Source: Marisimplicoccus sp038110465
Lineage (GTDB): Bacteria > Bacteroidota > Bacteroidia > Flavobacteriales > Flavobacteriaceae
Assembly (NCBI GenBank): GCA_038110465.1
Contig: JAYNJU010000004.1
Coordinates: 1 to 64,000, forward strand
Direction of reading: 5' to 3'
Length of the DNA stretch: 64,000 nt
Translations under genes and position numbers: made by a program
In this document: positions 9,198 through 18,139 of the stretch, one piece after another
How positions within the stretch are numbered: position 1 is the first letter of the stretch
How the letters are laid out: each line of letters opens with the position of its first letter
The notes under the pieces: model-generated
Databases searched by the model: none
Told to the model about the DNA's origin: nothing
The model's input: the letters and a program-made list of their open reading frames with translations, nothing else

Positions 9198-9700
9198 ATA
9201 AAAAACTTTACTTTATAATTTCACTTTTTATATTAGGCTGCACATCTGAGATTGATTATACAAAGACTGATGGTATAATTAATGTTGATTATTTATTTAA
9301 TTCACCTAATACAAGCTGGTTTGATGAAAATTACTCAAAATACACTCCAGATTTTCAAACATTAAATAATGATTTTTCAAACTTAAAATTGTTTGAAATT
9401 GAAATCTTTATGAATGTAAACTGTCATGATAGCGAAAGAGAAGTTCCTAGATTAATTAAAATACTTGACCAATTAAAATTTTCAAAAAACAATTTAAAGA
9501 TAGTTTTACTTAACTCTGAAAAAAAATCAAAAGATGGCCTGGAGATAAATAAAAAGATAACAAATACACCAACTATTATTTTTAAAAAAAATTCTGTTGA
9601 AATAAATAGAATTGTTGAGTTTCCTGTTGAGAATTTGGAAAAAGATATTTTTAAAATAATCAACAATCAAGATTATAAAAATGTATACTTTGTAGAATGA
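9194..9700 (+). CDS. thioredoxin-like lipoprotein with a single active-site-type cysteine
   Basis: An N-terminal signal with lipobox LGC (Cys16) indicates an envelope lipoprotein of 168 residues. The remainder looks like a thioredoxin fold: a strand ending FMNVNCHDSERE, a helix of conserved EVPRLIKIL type, and a TPT turn corresponding to the cis-proline loop. The usual CxxC is reduced to one Cys followed by HDS, so a classic dithiol reductase activity is unlikely. Similar single-Cys thioredoxin family proteins occur in flavobacteria. Its start overlaps gpmI and its end overlaps map by 4 bases each. Confidence 0.7.
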   Translation: MNKKLYFIISLFILGCTSEIDYTKTDGIINVDYLFNSPNTSWFDENYSKYTPDFQTLNNDFSNLKLFEIEIFMNVNCHDSEREVPRLIKILDQLKFSKNNLKIVLLNSEKKSKDGLEINKKITNTPTIIFKKNSVEINRIVEFPVENLEKDIFKIINNQDYKNVYFVE

Positions 9701-10506
9701 TATTGAAGAGTTTAGATGAAATTAAAAAGATAAGAGAAAGCGCCCAATTAGTTTCTAAGACATTAGGATTGATGGCTAAAGAAATTAAACCAGGAGTTAC
9801 TTCTAAATTTCTTGATCAAATAGCAGAAGAATATATTAGAGATAATGGCGCAGAACCTGGCTTCAAGGGTTACCAAGACTTTCCTAATACTCTTTGTGTC
9901 AGTATTAACAATCAAGTAGTTCATGGAATTCCATGTGATAATCCTCTAAAAGAAGGAGATATAATTTCAATAGATTGTGGAGTTTTAAAAGATGGATTTT
10001 ATGGAGATCATGCTTATACTTTTATGGTAGGTGAAGTTTCTAATGATATTAAAAAATTATTAAATGTTACAAAAAGATCTTTATACATTGGTATAGAAAA
10101 AATGAAAGAAAATAAAAGAGTTGGTGATATTGGTTTTGCAATAGAGGAATATATTAAGCTTCATGGATATGGAATAGTTAAAGAGTTAGTCGGTCATGGT
10201 TTAGGAAAAAATCTTCATGAAGAACCTGAAGTTCCTAATTATGGGAGAGAAGGAGTTGGTAAGTTATTAAAGAATGGAATAGTACTAGCAATTGAGCCTA
10301 TGATAAATTTAGGAACTGAAAAAATAGTACTTGATGATGATGGATGGACATTTATTACTGCTGATGGATTACCAAGTGCCCATTTTGAACATAACATTGC
10401 TATTATAAATGGTCAACCTGAATTATTATCAACTTTTCAATTTATATACAAAGAACTTGGAATAGTATCATATGAGGAGGATCAGTTTAAAAATTTCTTT
10501 ATTTGA
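9697..10506 (+). CDS. map: methionine aminopeptidase, type I
   Basis: This cytosolic metallopeptidase removes the initiator methionine from nascent proteins. Visible ligands and motifs: HGIP, the two Asp ligands in DCGVLKDGFYGDHAYTF, His in GHGLGKNLHEEP, Glu in EPMINLG, and the C-terminal FEHN. The 269-residue length with no N-terminal zinc extension is standard for a bacterial type I enzyme. ATG 9697 overlaps the previous gene by four bases, and TTGA joins it to the methyltransferase. Confidence 0.96.
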   Translation: MILKSLDEIKKIRESAQLVSKTLGLMAKEIKPGVTSKFLDQIAEEYIRDNGAEPGFKGYQDFPNTLCVSINNQVVHGIPCDNPLKEGDIISIDCGVLKDGFYGDHAYTFMVGEVSNDIKKLLNVTKRSLYIGIEKMKENKRVGDIGFAIEEYIKLHGYGIVKELVGHGLGKNLHEEPEVPNYGREGVGKLLKNGIVLAIEPMINLGTEKIVLDDDGWTFITADGLPSAHFEHNIAIINGQPELLSTFQFIYKELGIVSYEEDQFKNFFI

Positions 10507-11270
10507 TTAAGTATATTTTAAAAATTTTTCCAAGAGAATTTTTGATAAAATTTAGTTTTTATCTATTACCTGTTCTTAAAATACTTTTTAGAGGTAAAAA
10601 ATTTATAGATCCTATTGACGGTAATGGTTATTCTACTTTCTTTTCATATGGATATAATAAAATCAGAAAAAATGCTTTATGTCCTGGAACTTTATCACTA
10701 GAAAGGCATAGAATATTGTGGCTTTATTTAACCAATGAGACAAATTTTTTTGAATCAAATCTAAGAGTACTTCATATTGCGCCTGAGCAAATATTCTATA
10801 AAAGATTCAGAGAAATAAAAAATTGGGACTATGTTACATTTGATTTGAAATCTCCCTTGGCTTCAATAAAAGGTGATATTAAATCAATGGAGTTTGAAGA
10901 CAATTGTTTTGATTTAATTATTTGCAATCATGTTTTAGAACATATAGATGATGATTTTAAAGCACTAAAAGAGATATATAGAGTACTTAAACCTGGTGGA
11001 ATTTCTATTCTCCAGGTTCCAATGAATATCAATAGAATTAATACAATTGAAGATAAAACTATTACTTCAAAAAAAGAAAGAGAGAAATTATTCGGTCAAT
11101 ATGATCATGTTAGAGAATATGGTCTAGACTTTAAAGAAAGAGTTGAAAAGATAGGTTTTGATATTGAATTAATAGATTACATAAAGAAAATTTCATCTGA
11201 TCTTGTTGAAAAGTATAGTCTGAAAAAAGATGATTTTATTCCAATTGCCAGGAAGTTAATTAGTAATTGA
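10503..11270 (+). CDS. class I SAM-dependent methyltransferase
   Basis: A 255-residue methyltransferase with a Rossmann-type core. After an N-terminal hydrophobic region come LERHRILWLYL, a SAM-binding strand VLHIAPEQ, the CNHVLEHI motif IV and the ALKEIYRVLKPGGI motif typical of Methyltransf_11 proteins. A conserved FGQYDHVREYG segment follows near residue 199. The substrate is unknown. The start is TTG at 10503, overlapping the map stop; no nearby ATG gives the conserved N-terminus. The 3' end overlaps apbE on the other strand by 15 bases. Confidence 0.82.
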   Translation: MIKYILKIFPREFLIKFSFYLLPVLKILFRGKKFIDPIDGNGYSTFFSYGYNKIRKNALCPGTLSLERHRILWLYLTNETNFFESNLRVLHIAPEQIFYKRFREIKNWDYVTFDLKSPLASIKGDIKSMEFEDNCFDLIICNHVLEHIDDDFKALKEIYRVLKPGGISILQVPMNINRINTIEDKTITSKKEREKLFGQYDHVREYGLDFKERVEKIGFDIELIDYIKKISSDLVEKYSLKKDDFIPIARKLISN

Positions 11271-12251
11271 ATCCCAACCAATTGATTTAAATGCAATCAA
11301 TTCACTTTCTTGTGATGTAAGAATCAGAACTTCAGTATCATTTATATTATTAATTATTTCTATAGCATCTTGCTTATCCATACTCATTAAAGCAGTAGCC
11401 CACGCATCAGCTTCCATACAAGTGTTAGAAATGACTGAAACACTTAGAATATTATTTTTGGAATTTAAACCTGTTTTAGGGTTAACTATATGGGCATATC
11501 TTTCACCGGTTATTGGATCTATTCTAAATTTTCTATAGTTTCCTGATGTTGCCAAAGACATATTCTCAAGATTTATATTAGAATAAAATTTGTTTAGATC
11601 TACTGGATTCTGAATTGCAATTTTCCATTTTTTATTTTTTTTTGTGTATCCATTAACTGATATCTCTCCTCCCACCTCAATTAAGAAATTTTTTAAACCT
11701 TTATCTAAAAAAAAATCTTTTATTATATCAACTGAGTAACCTTTTGCAATTGCATTAAAATCAAGAAAAATATTAGAGTTTTCTTTAATTACTATATCAT
11801 CCAAAAGTGTTACTCTATCAAACCCAATGAATTTTTTAATGCTGTCTATTTTTGATTCATTTATTTGCTCATAATTTAAATCTGATCCTAATCCATATAG
11901 GTTAACTAAAGATCCAATAGTTGGGTCAAAAAATCCATCAGACTCAAACCAAATTTCTTTTGATTTATTAAAAACATTTTTAAAATGAATATCAACCTCA
12001 TAAGAATTTATAGAACTATTAACTTTAGAAATTACAGAATTATCAATGTATGTAGACATTGAATTATTTATAACATTAAAAATAGAATCAATACTATTTT
12101 TTAGCTCTTTTTGTTCAAAATTAGTATCAACTATTATGCTATATGTAGTACCTAGAGCTGACCCGTTTAAATTCTTATAAACATTAGATCTATTACAACT
12201 AATTGATAGAAATATTATAAGTAAAAAAGAAAAATAATTAATTGACTTCAT
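11256..12251 (-). CDS. apbE: FAD:protein FMN transferase
   Basis: ApbE attaches FMN covalently to threonine in periplasm-facing flavoproteins, notably NqrB and NqrC. This 331-residue copy is a lipoprotein (SISC lipobox near residue 19). Family motifs include LGTTYSI near the mature N-terminus, VGGEISVNG, and GNYRKF followed by HIVNPKTG and an acidic metal site near ADAWATALMSM. It is the last gene of the nqr operon and overlaps the nqrF stop by one base, which fits its role as the maturation factor for the same complex. Confidence 0.95.
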   Translation of the reverse strand: MKSINYFSFLLIIFLSISCNRSNVYKNLNGSALGTTYSIIVDTNFEQKELKNSIDSIFNVINNSMSTYIDNSVISKVNSSINSYEVDIHFKNVFNKSKEIWFESDGFFDPTIGSLVNLYGLGSDLNYEQINESKIDSIKKFIGFDRVTLLDDIVIKENSNIFLDFNAIAKGYSVDIIKDFFLDKGLKNFLIEVGGEISVNGYTKKNKKWKIAIQNPVDLNKFYSNINLENMSLATSGNYRKFRIDPITGERYAHIVNPKTGLNSKNNILSVSVISNTCMEADAWATALMSMDKQDAIEIINNINDTEVLILTSQESELIAFKSIGWDSITN

Positions 12252-13546
12252 TAACCTCCAAAGTCGTCAAACCTAACATTTTCTGGAGGAACGCCAAAGT
12301 CTTCAGCCATTTTTTCTACTGCTTGATTCATTAATGGAGGTCCACAGAAGTATACCTCTATGTCTTCAGGAGACTCATGTTTAGAAAGATAGTTGTCAAT
12401 TACAACTTGGTGAATAAAACCAACAAAACCATCACCTTCACCATCAAGAGAGTTTTTAACTTTCCAATTATCTTCATCTAAAGGCTCAGACAATGCTATA
12501 TAAAATTTAAAGTTTGGAAAATCTTTTTCTAAAGCTCTAAAATGATCAACATAAAAAAGTTCTCTTTTAGATCTTCCTCCGTACCAAAATGTTACTTTTC
12601 TTCCAGTTTTAAGAGTTCTAAATAACTCATAAAGATGAGATCTCATTGGTGCCATTCCAGCACCTCCACCAACATATAACATTTCAGCTTCAGATTCATT
12701 AATAAAAAACTCTCCATATGGACCAGATATTGTTACAGTATCTCCTGATTTTCTTGAAAAGATATAGGAAGATGCTATACCTGGATTAACACTTGACCAA
12801 TTTTTAATTTTTGGATCCCATGGTGGAGTTGCTATTCTTACATTAAGCATAATTTCTTTACCCTCAGCAGGATATGAAGCCATTGAATATGCCCTTTCAA
12901 CAGTTTCATTATTTTTCATATTAAGAGACCACAAGTTAAAATTATCCCACTCTAATTTAAATTTTTGTGGATCATCTGGATGTTCCTTAGGATGTGAGGT
13001 TATATCTATATCATCATAATTTACATCACATTCTGGAATTTCTATTTGAATATATCCACCTGCTTTATAATCCATCTCTTCTGGAATTTCTATTACAAAT
13101 TCCTTAATAAATGAGGCTACATTATAATTACTTTTAACCTTAGCCTGCCATTTTTTAATTCCAAAAACTTCTTCTGGGACTTCTATCTTCATATCTTGTT
13201 TAACTTTAACCTGACAGCCAAGCCTCCAACCTTCAGAAATTTCTTTTCTAGTAAAGTGAGGTTCCTCAGTAGGAAGAATTTCTCCACCTCCCTCTAGAAC
13301 TTGACATTTACATTGAATACAAGTACCCCCACCACCACAAGCTGAAGGAAGAAATATTTTATTATTACCTAGAGTTGTTAAAAGAGTATCACCTGAATTT
13401 ACCTCAACATTTTTTTCTCCATTGATTAAAAGCTTTACAGGCCCAGATGGTAGAAGTCTTTCTTTAGCTACTAGTAACATAGTTACTAGTAAAAGAGTAA
13501 TCACAAACAAACCAACTGTACTTGCTATAATAACATTTAAATCCAT
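12251..13546 (-). CDS. nqrF: Na+-translocating NADH:quinone reductase subunit F
   Basis: This is the NADH-oxidising entry subunit, anchored by one N-terminal helix. Seen in order: transmembrane segment (residues 5-27), a 2Fe-2S ferredoxin domain with CGGGGTCIQCKC, the FAD-binding RAYSMASYP, and a NADH-binding domain with GGGAGMAPMRSH and a C-terminal CGPPLM. The C-terminal FDDFGG is typical of NqrF. Length 431 is slightly longer than the gamma-proteobacterial form. It lies between nqrE (2-base gap) and apbE. Confidence 0.97.
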   Translation of the reverse strand: MDLNVIIASTVGLFVITLLLVTMLLVAKERLLPSGPVKLLINGEKNVEVNSGDTLLTTLGNNKIFLPSACGGGGTCIQCKCQVLEGGGEILPTEEPHFTRKEISEGWRLGCQVKVKQDMKIEVPEEVFGIKKWQAKVKSNYNVASFIKEFVIEIPEEMDYKAGGYIQIEIPECDVNYDDIDITSHPKEHPDDPQKFKLEWDNFNLWSLNMKNNETVERAYSMASYPAEGKEIMLNVRIATPPWDPKIKNWSSVNPGIASSYIFSRKSGDTVTISGPYGEFFINESEAEMLYVGGGAGMAPMRSHLYELFRTLKTGRKVTFWYGGRSKRELFYVDHFRALEKDFPNFKFYIALSEPLDEDNWKVKNSLDGEGDGFVGFIHQVVIDNYLSKHESPEDIEVYFCGPPLMNQAVEKMAEDFGVPPENVRFDDFGG

Positions 13547-13548
13547 AT

Positions 13549-14166
13549 CTAAATTTTAATTCCCATAAAGCTCATAAAACCTAGAGCCATTAAACCAGTG
13601 ATAATAAAGGTGATGCCAAGACCTTTTAGAGGGTCTGGAATATTGGAGTATGTTATTTTCTCTCTAATAGCAGCTATTGCTACAATAGCTAAATACCAAC
13701 CAACTCCTGAGCCAAAACCATAAACTGCAGATTCCAATGTATTAACAAAATCTTTTTGCTGCATAAATAAAGACCCTCCTAGTATAGCACAATTAACAGC
13801 TATTAGAGGTAAAAAGATTCCCAAAGATCCATATAATGTTGGAGATATTTTTTCAACTATCATTTCAACTAATTGAACCATAGAAGCAATAACCGCAATA
13901 AACATTATAAATGTTAAAAATGATAAGTTAACTTCTTCAAACTGAGGACCTATCCATGTTAAAGCACCAGGAGCTAACAAATACTGATCAATTAAATAAT
14001 TAATTGGAACAGAAATCGTTAATACAAAAATTACTGCTTTACCAAGTCCATCAGCAGTCTTAACTGTTTTAGAAACTGCTAAATAAGAACACATACCAAG
14101 AAAATAGGCAAATACCATATTTTCTATAAAAATGCTCTTTACAAATAAGTTAACTAACTCTTCCAT
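13549..14166 (-). CDS. nqrE: Na+-translocating NADH:quinone reductase subunit E
   Basis: This is a six-helix membrane subunit of 205 residues, homologous to RnfA and NqrD. The start MEELVNLFVKSIFIENMVFAY is followed by FLGMCSYLAVSK; the Cys there corresponds to the NqrE cysteine that shares an iron centre with NqrD. A second cysteine occurs in the AVNCAILGG segment. It overlaps the nqrD stop by one base. Confidence 0.96.
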   Translation of the reverse strand: MEELVNLFVKSIFIENMVFAYFLGMCSYLAVSKTVKTADGLGKAVIFVLTISVPINYLIDQYLLAPGALTWIGPQFEEVNLSFLTFIMFIAVIASMVQLVEMIVEKISPTLYGSLGIFLPLIAVNCAILGGSLFMQQKDFVNTLESAVYGFGSGVGWYLAIVAIAAIREKITYSNIPDPLKGLGITFIITGLMALGFMSFMGIKI

Positions 14167-14813
14167 TAATCTTTTTCAATTAATTTTCTATTAAAGTACC
14201 TCTGAATCCATATGTAAATACCTACTACAATTAGAGCCATTGGAGAGAGCAACATTAAACCATTATTTTCATATCCCATATCGTAAACAAATTGAGGTAT
14301 TACTGGGATCCCCCATAGTTCTCCTGACCCAAAGAGTTCTCTAATAAATGCAACTACTATTAAAATCCATCCATATCCTGCAGCATTTCCTACTCCATCA
14401 AGAAAAGATTTCCATACTCCATTTCCTAAGGCAAATGCTTCTAGTCTTCCCATAACTATACAATTAGTAATTATTAGTCCTATAAATATGGCAAGTTGTT
14501 TACTTACATCGTATGCATAAGCCTTTAGAAATTGATCAACTAAAGCAACTAATGAAGCAACAACTACAAGTTGAACAATAATTCTTATTCTTGTAGGTAT
14601 AATATTTCGTAAAATTGAAATAATAACATTACTTGAAGCCATAACAAAAATAACTGATAAAGTCATTACAACAGCAGGCTCAAGTTTAACAGTTATTGCA
14701 AGAGCAGAGCAAATTCCAAGAACCTGAACTGTTATTGGATTATCATCATCAAGAGGATCAGTTAATAGTGCTCTATTTTTTTTTGAAAATAATGGCTCTT
14801 TCTCTTTATTCAT
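14166..14813 (-). CDS. nqrD: Na+-translocating NADH:quinone reductase subunit D
   Basis: This is a six-helix membrane subunit of 215 residues that pairs pseudo-symmetrically with NqrE. Cysteines lie in LGICSALAIT and in the GLIITNCIVMGRLEAFA half-channel motif, the positions that ligate the intramembrane iron centre in the family. The start overlaps the end of nqrC by 8 bases. Confidence 0.96.
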   Translation of the reverse strand: MNKEKEPLFSKKNRALLTDPLDDDNPITVQVLGICSALAITVKLEPAVVMTLSVIFVMASSNVIISILRNIIPTRIRIIVQLVVVASLVALVDQFLKAYAYDVSKQLAIFIGLIITNCIVMGRLEAFALGNGVWKSFLDGVGNAAGYGWILIVVAFIRELFGSGELWGIPVIPQFVYDMGYENNGLMLLSPMALIVVGIYIWIQRYFNRKLIEKD

Positions 14814-15522
14814 TATTAATATTGTTAAAATATGGAATATAATTTTGAATTCTTTCTTTGATCATATCTGATACTCCATCACCTGTTATTGTTGCTCCAG
14901 AAATAGCATCAACTTCATTATCATATTTGTCTGAATTATTTGGATCGTTATTTGTTTTTGAAACATATACTCCTATAAAATCTCCATTTGAGTTTTTAAT
15001 TTTTTCTTCATTAAAACTATCAATAAACCAATCTTCTGTAATCTCTGCACCTAGCCCTGCAGTTTCAGATTTATGATCAAATGAAACACCTTTGATTGTA
15101 TTCACATCATCTTTTAGAGCAATGTAACCCCATATTTCAGCCCATAACCCTGCACCTCTTAGTGGGATAACGTAAAATTTCTCATTTTCAACATTTGCAA
15201 TATATAGTGGATACCTTTGAATATTATTATCTTTTTTAACCTCTAAAGCAAGATTTATATCAAATGCATCAACTTCATTATCTACAGAGCCATCTGATCT
15301 TAAAGATAATTCTTCAGAAATATATTCATTGTATAATTGTTCTGACTCATCTCGACTAACATTTATTCCAACAGTAGATAAAATGCTTTGCATTTTCTCT
15401 TTCTTAATATTTGCATTTTGTAAATCTTTTAAAGATTCTGAAGTAAAGGATAACACTGATGCAACAGAGATAACCATGACGGCTGCAAATATATAAGTAT
15501 GTCTATTTGAGTCTCTATTCAT
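14806..15522 (-). CDS. nqrC: Na+-translocating NADH:quinone reductase subunit C
   Basis: One N-terminal transmembrane helix precedes a periplasmic FMN-binding domain. The covalent flavin site is SGATIT with Thr211, in a DAISGAT context that matches the ApbE recognition motif exactly. The 238-residue length is within the usual range. It follows nqrB with no gap and overlaps nqrD. The nearby apbE supplies the flavin transferase. Confidence 0.96.
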   Translation of the reverse strand: MNRDSNRHTYIFAAVMVISVASVLSFTSESLKDLQNANIKKEKMQSILSTVGINVSRDESEQLYNEYISEELSLRSDGSVDNEVDAFDINLALEVKKDNNIQRYPLYIANVENEKFYVIPLRGAGLWAEIWGYIALKDDVNTIKGVSFDHKSETAGLGAEITEDWFIDSFNEEKIKNSNGDFIGVYVSKTNNDPNNSDKYDNEVDAISGATITGDGVSDMIKERIQNYIPYFNNINNE

Positions 15523-16680
15523 TTAAGCTGTTTTTAGTTTTGAATGATCCCATCTTTTTCTTCTTTTAGAAATATTAGATTCAATGACATAATGATCTAT
15601 AGTTGGGGCAAATACATTCATAAGTAGAATAGCTAACATTACTCCCTCAGGGTATGCAGGATTAAAAACTCTAATAAGTATACAAAATACACCAACTAAG
15701 AATCCGTAAATCCATTTACCTTTGGTTGTTTGAGCAGCTGATACAGGATCTGTTGCCATAAAGACTATTCCAAAAGCAAACCCACCAACTAGCAAGTGAT
15801 TATACCAATCAAAACTCATTAAAGAATTAGCACCCCAAAGATTAAATAGTAAACCTATTAGTGAAGCACCTATTATACCACTTAACATAATTCTCCAACT
15901 ACCTACACCTGTATATATTAAAATTAATGCCCCAACTAAAACAAAAAACACTGAAGTCTCAGCAACCGATCCAGGAATTGAACCCATGAACATGCTAAAA
16001 GATGAATAAGTTACTTCACCATTAGCAGCAAGAGTTCCAAGTATTGTTTCACCAGAAATACCATCAATATTTGAAGCTTCTGAAACCCATACCTTGTCAC
16101 CTGACATAAATGTTGGATAAGCAAAAAAGGCAAACGCCCTAGCAGTTAATGCCGGATTAAGTATATTCATTCCAGTTCCTCCAAATGCTTCTTTTGCAAT
16201 TAAAACCGCAAAAACAACAGAAATAGCAAGCATCCATAATGGCATATCAACAGGCATTATCATTGGTATTAATAGACCTGTTACAAGATACCCTTCATTA
16301 ACTTGATGATTTCTATAAACTGCAAATGCAAATTCAATTGATAAACCAACGATGTACGAAACAGCTATCATTGGAAATATTTTTAAGGCTCCATGAATAA
16401 AAGCATCCCAAAAAGTAAATTCTAGGCCTGACTGAATAAAGTATTGATATCCCGTATTGTAAATACCATAAAATAAAGCTGGCATTAAAGCTATTATAAC
16501 AGTTACCATTGTTCTTTTTAGATCAACTGCATCTCTTATATGCGAGCCTTTCTTTGTAGTATGGTTTGGAACAAACAAAAAGGTATCAAAAGCATCTATT
16601 GCAGGATATAGCTTTTCTAATTTACCGCCTTTTAAAAATGGTTTTTTTATTTGATCAAGTTGTTTTCTTATAAAATTCAT
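15523..16680 (-). CDS. nqrB: Na+-translocating NADH:quinone reductase subunit B
   Basis: This polytopic subunit of 385 residues carries covalent FMN and riboflavin and forms the sodium channel with its partners. Helices and conserved loops such as GGTGMNILNPALTARAFAFFAYP and the FMATDPVSAAQTTKGKW region are clear. The flavin-bearing threonine lies in DGISGET; the residue before the Thr is Glu rather than the usual Ala of the SGAT consensus, while Asp, Ser, Gly and Thr are kept. It overlaps the nqrA stop by one base. Confidence 0.96.
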   Translation of the reverse strand: MNFIRKQLDQIKKPFLKGGKLEKLYPAIDAFDTFLFVPNHTTKKGSHIRDAVDLKRTMVTVIIALMPALFYGIYNTGYQYFIQSGLEFTFWDAFIHGALKIFPMIAVSYIVGLSIEFAFAVYRNHQVNEGYLVTGLLIPMIMPVDMPLWMLAISVVFAVLIAKEAFGGTGMNILNPALTARAFAFFAYPTFMSGDKVWVSEASNIDGISGETILGTLAANGEVTYSSFSMFMGSIPGSVAETSVFFVLVGALILIYTGVGSWRIMLSGIIGASLIGLLFNLWGANSLMSFDWYNHLLVGGFAFGIVFMATDPVSAAQTTKGKWIYGFLVGVFCILIRVFNPAYPEGVMLAILLMNVFAPTIDHYVIESNISKRRKRWDHSKLKTA

Positions 16681-18029
16681 TAACCTACTTCTTTTAACAT
16701 TGTTTGAATGCCATTTTTTATTATTTCTTGTGCTTCAATTTTTGAAGTACTAGAATAATCTACAAGTCCAAAATCTTCTGGTATTACTTCATAAATACCT
16801 AGTGATTCCATTTTTTCGATATCATGTCTAATGCAAGCTTTTACTAATTGCATTGGATAAATATCCATTGGAAAGTATTTCTCCATTTCTCCTGTTACAA
16901 CTACTGCTCTTTCCTCACCATTTAAATTTGTGTTAAACTTTTTTGGTCCTTTGAATAACCATGATAATGAGGTTTTTGATAGACTTGGAATTGAATTATA
17001 AACAAACGGAAGCCAACCAAGCATTCTGTAATTATTCCCCTCTTTTATAATACTAAGTGAGTTGTTATAAAAACCTAAATGACCTGCAAAATCAACTTTT
17101 GAGCCACTTAGTGGATCTCCATTAATGAATCTAAAATTTTTAGAATCAATGTCTTCATTCTTATCAATTAATGTAGAGATTTCAGCACCAATTGTTGTAG
17201 ATATATATTTTGGTGATTTAAGACAATCTCCTGAAACTGCAATTGTTCTTTTCGCACAAAAAATTCCAGTTTTGAAAAACTTACCAATATTTGCAAGATC
17301 TTCTGGTTTGATTACCCAAACTACTTCACCAGCATTAATTGGATCTATTCTATTTATTTGAAAGCTTTCATTTCCTGATGGATGAGCACCTTTAATATTG
17401 AATATTTTTATGTTGTTTAAATTTTTAAAAATACTTTCTTTACCTGAAGAAATAGAAAAATTCACAGGCTTGGCTATAATTTTACTCATTACATCAACAC
17501 CAAACTGTAAGTCATCAATTCTATCATTTAAAATGAACTCAAAGTCAGCTGAATAAGGGGCTGTAATGTGAGCTGAAACAAAAATTGATTTTGGAATTTT
17601 GTTTATTCTTGCAATAATGTTGTATGGTCTTTGTTTTATGTAAGAAAGAGAACCAGAATTAGATAAAAGGTCTAAAATTTCTTTTGAGGATATTTTTTTT
17701 AGATCTGGAATTTCAAACTTTACTTTTTCATCACCATCTTTTTTGATTGTAACGGTCAATATTTTTCTTTTATCACCTCTGACTATTTGATTGACTATAC
17801 CACTCACTGGGCTAACAATTTTTATGTTGTCATCGTTTTTATCAATAAAGATTGGCTGACCTTGAGAGACTTTATCACCTTCTTTCACAAGCATACGTGG
17901 AATTAAAGCAAAGAAGTCGTCGGGGTTTAAAGCGTAAGTTAAACTTGATTTAGCAACTTCGAGGTTTTTTGAAGCGAGTCCTTTTAAATTTAAATTAGCA
18001 CCGTTTTTGATGCTTATGTCATTTGACAT
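16680..18029 (-). CDS. nqrA: Na+-translocating NADH:quinone reductase subunit A
   Basis: This peripheral cytoplasmic subunit of 449 residues is the first gene of the nqr operon and has been linked to quinone binding. It shows the barrel-sandwich N-terminus (MLVKEGDKVSQGQPIF, then SPVSGIV), the GAHPSGNESFQINRIDPIN segment and a C-terminal CIRHDIEKMESLGIYEV region characteristic of NqrA. A minus-strand -7 box lies 21 bases upstream of the ATG. Confidence 0.96.
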   Translation of the reverse strand: MSNDISIKNGANLNLKGLASKNLEVAKSSLTYALNPDDFFALIPRMLVKEGDKVSQGQPIFIDKNDDNIKIVSPVSGIVNQIVRGDKRKILTVTIKKDGDEKVKFEIPDLKKISSKEILDLLSNSGSLSYIKQRPYNIIARINKIPKSIFVSAHITAPYSADFEFILNDRIDDLQFGVDVMSKIIAKPVNFSISSGKESIFKNLNNIKIFNIKGAHPSGNESFQINRIDPINAGEVVWVIKPEDLANIGKFFKTGIFCAKRTIAVSGDCLKSPKYISTTIGAEISTLIDKNEDIDSKNFRFINGDPLSGSKVDFAGHLGFYNNSLSIIKEGNNYRMLGWLPFVYNSIPSLSKTSLSWLFKGPKKFNTNLNGEERAVVVTGEMEKYFPMDIYPMQLVKACIRHDIEKMESLGIYEVIPEDFGLVDYSSTSKIEAQEIIKNGIQTMLKEVG

Positions 18030-18050
18030 TAATTTGTTAATTTACGTGTG

Positions 18051-18058
18051 CAAATTTA
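18051..18058 (-). promoter_or_regulatory. -7 box TAAATTTG for the nqrABCDEF-apbE operon
   Basis: Perfect TAnnTTTG on the minus strand in the 110-base gap between nqrA and pruA. No convincing -33 TTTG at the expected distance. The rest of the gap is AT-rich, and only a seven-of-eight box (TATTTTTA) was seen for pruA. Confidence 0.4.
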
Positions 18059-18139
18059 GTATAAACGCTCTAAGAAAAAAAAGTATTTTTATTAAATTAT
18101 TATCAATTTAAACTAAGTTAAATAACCAAAAATTATTAT

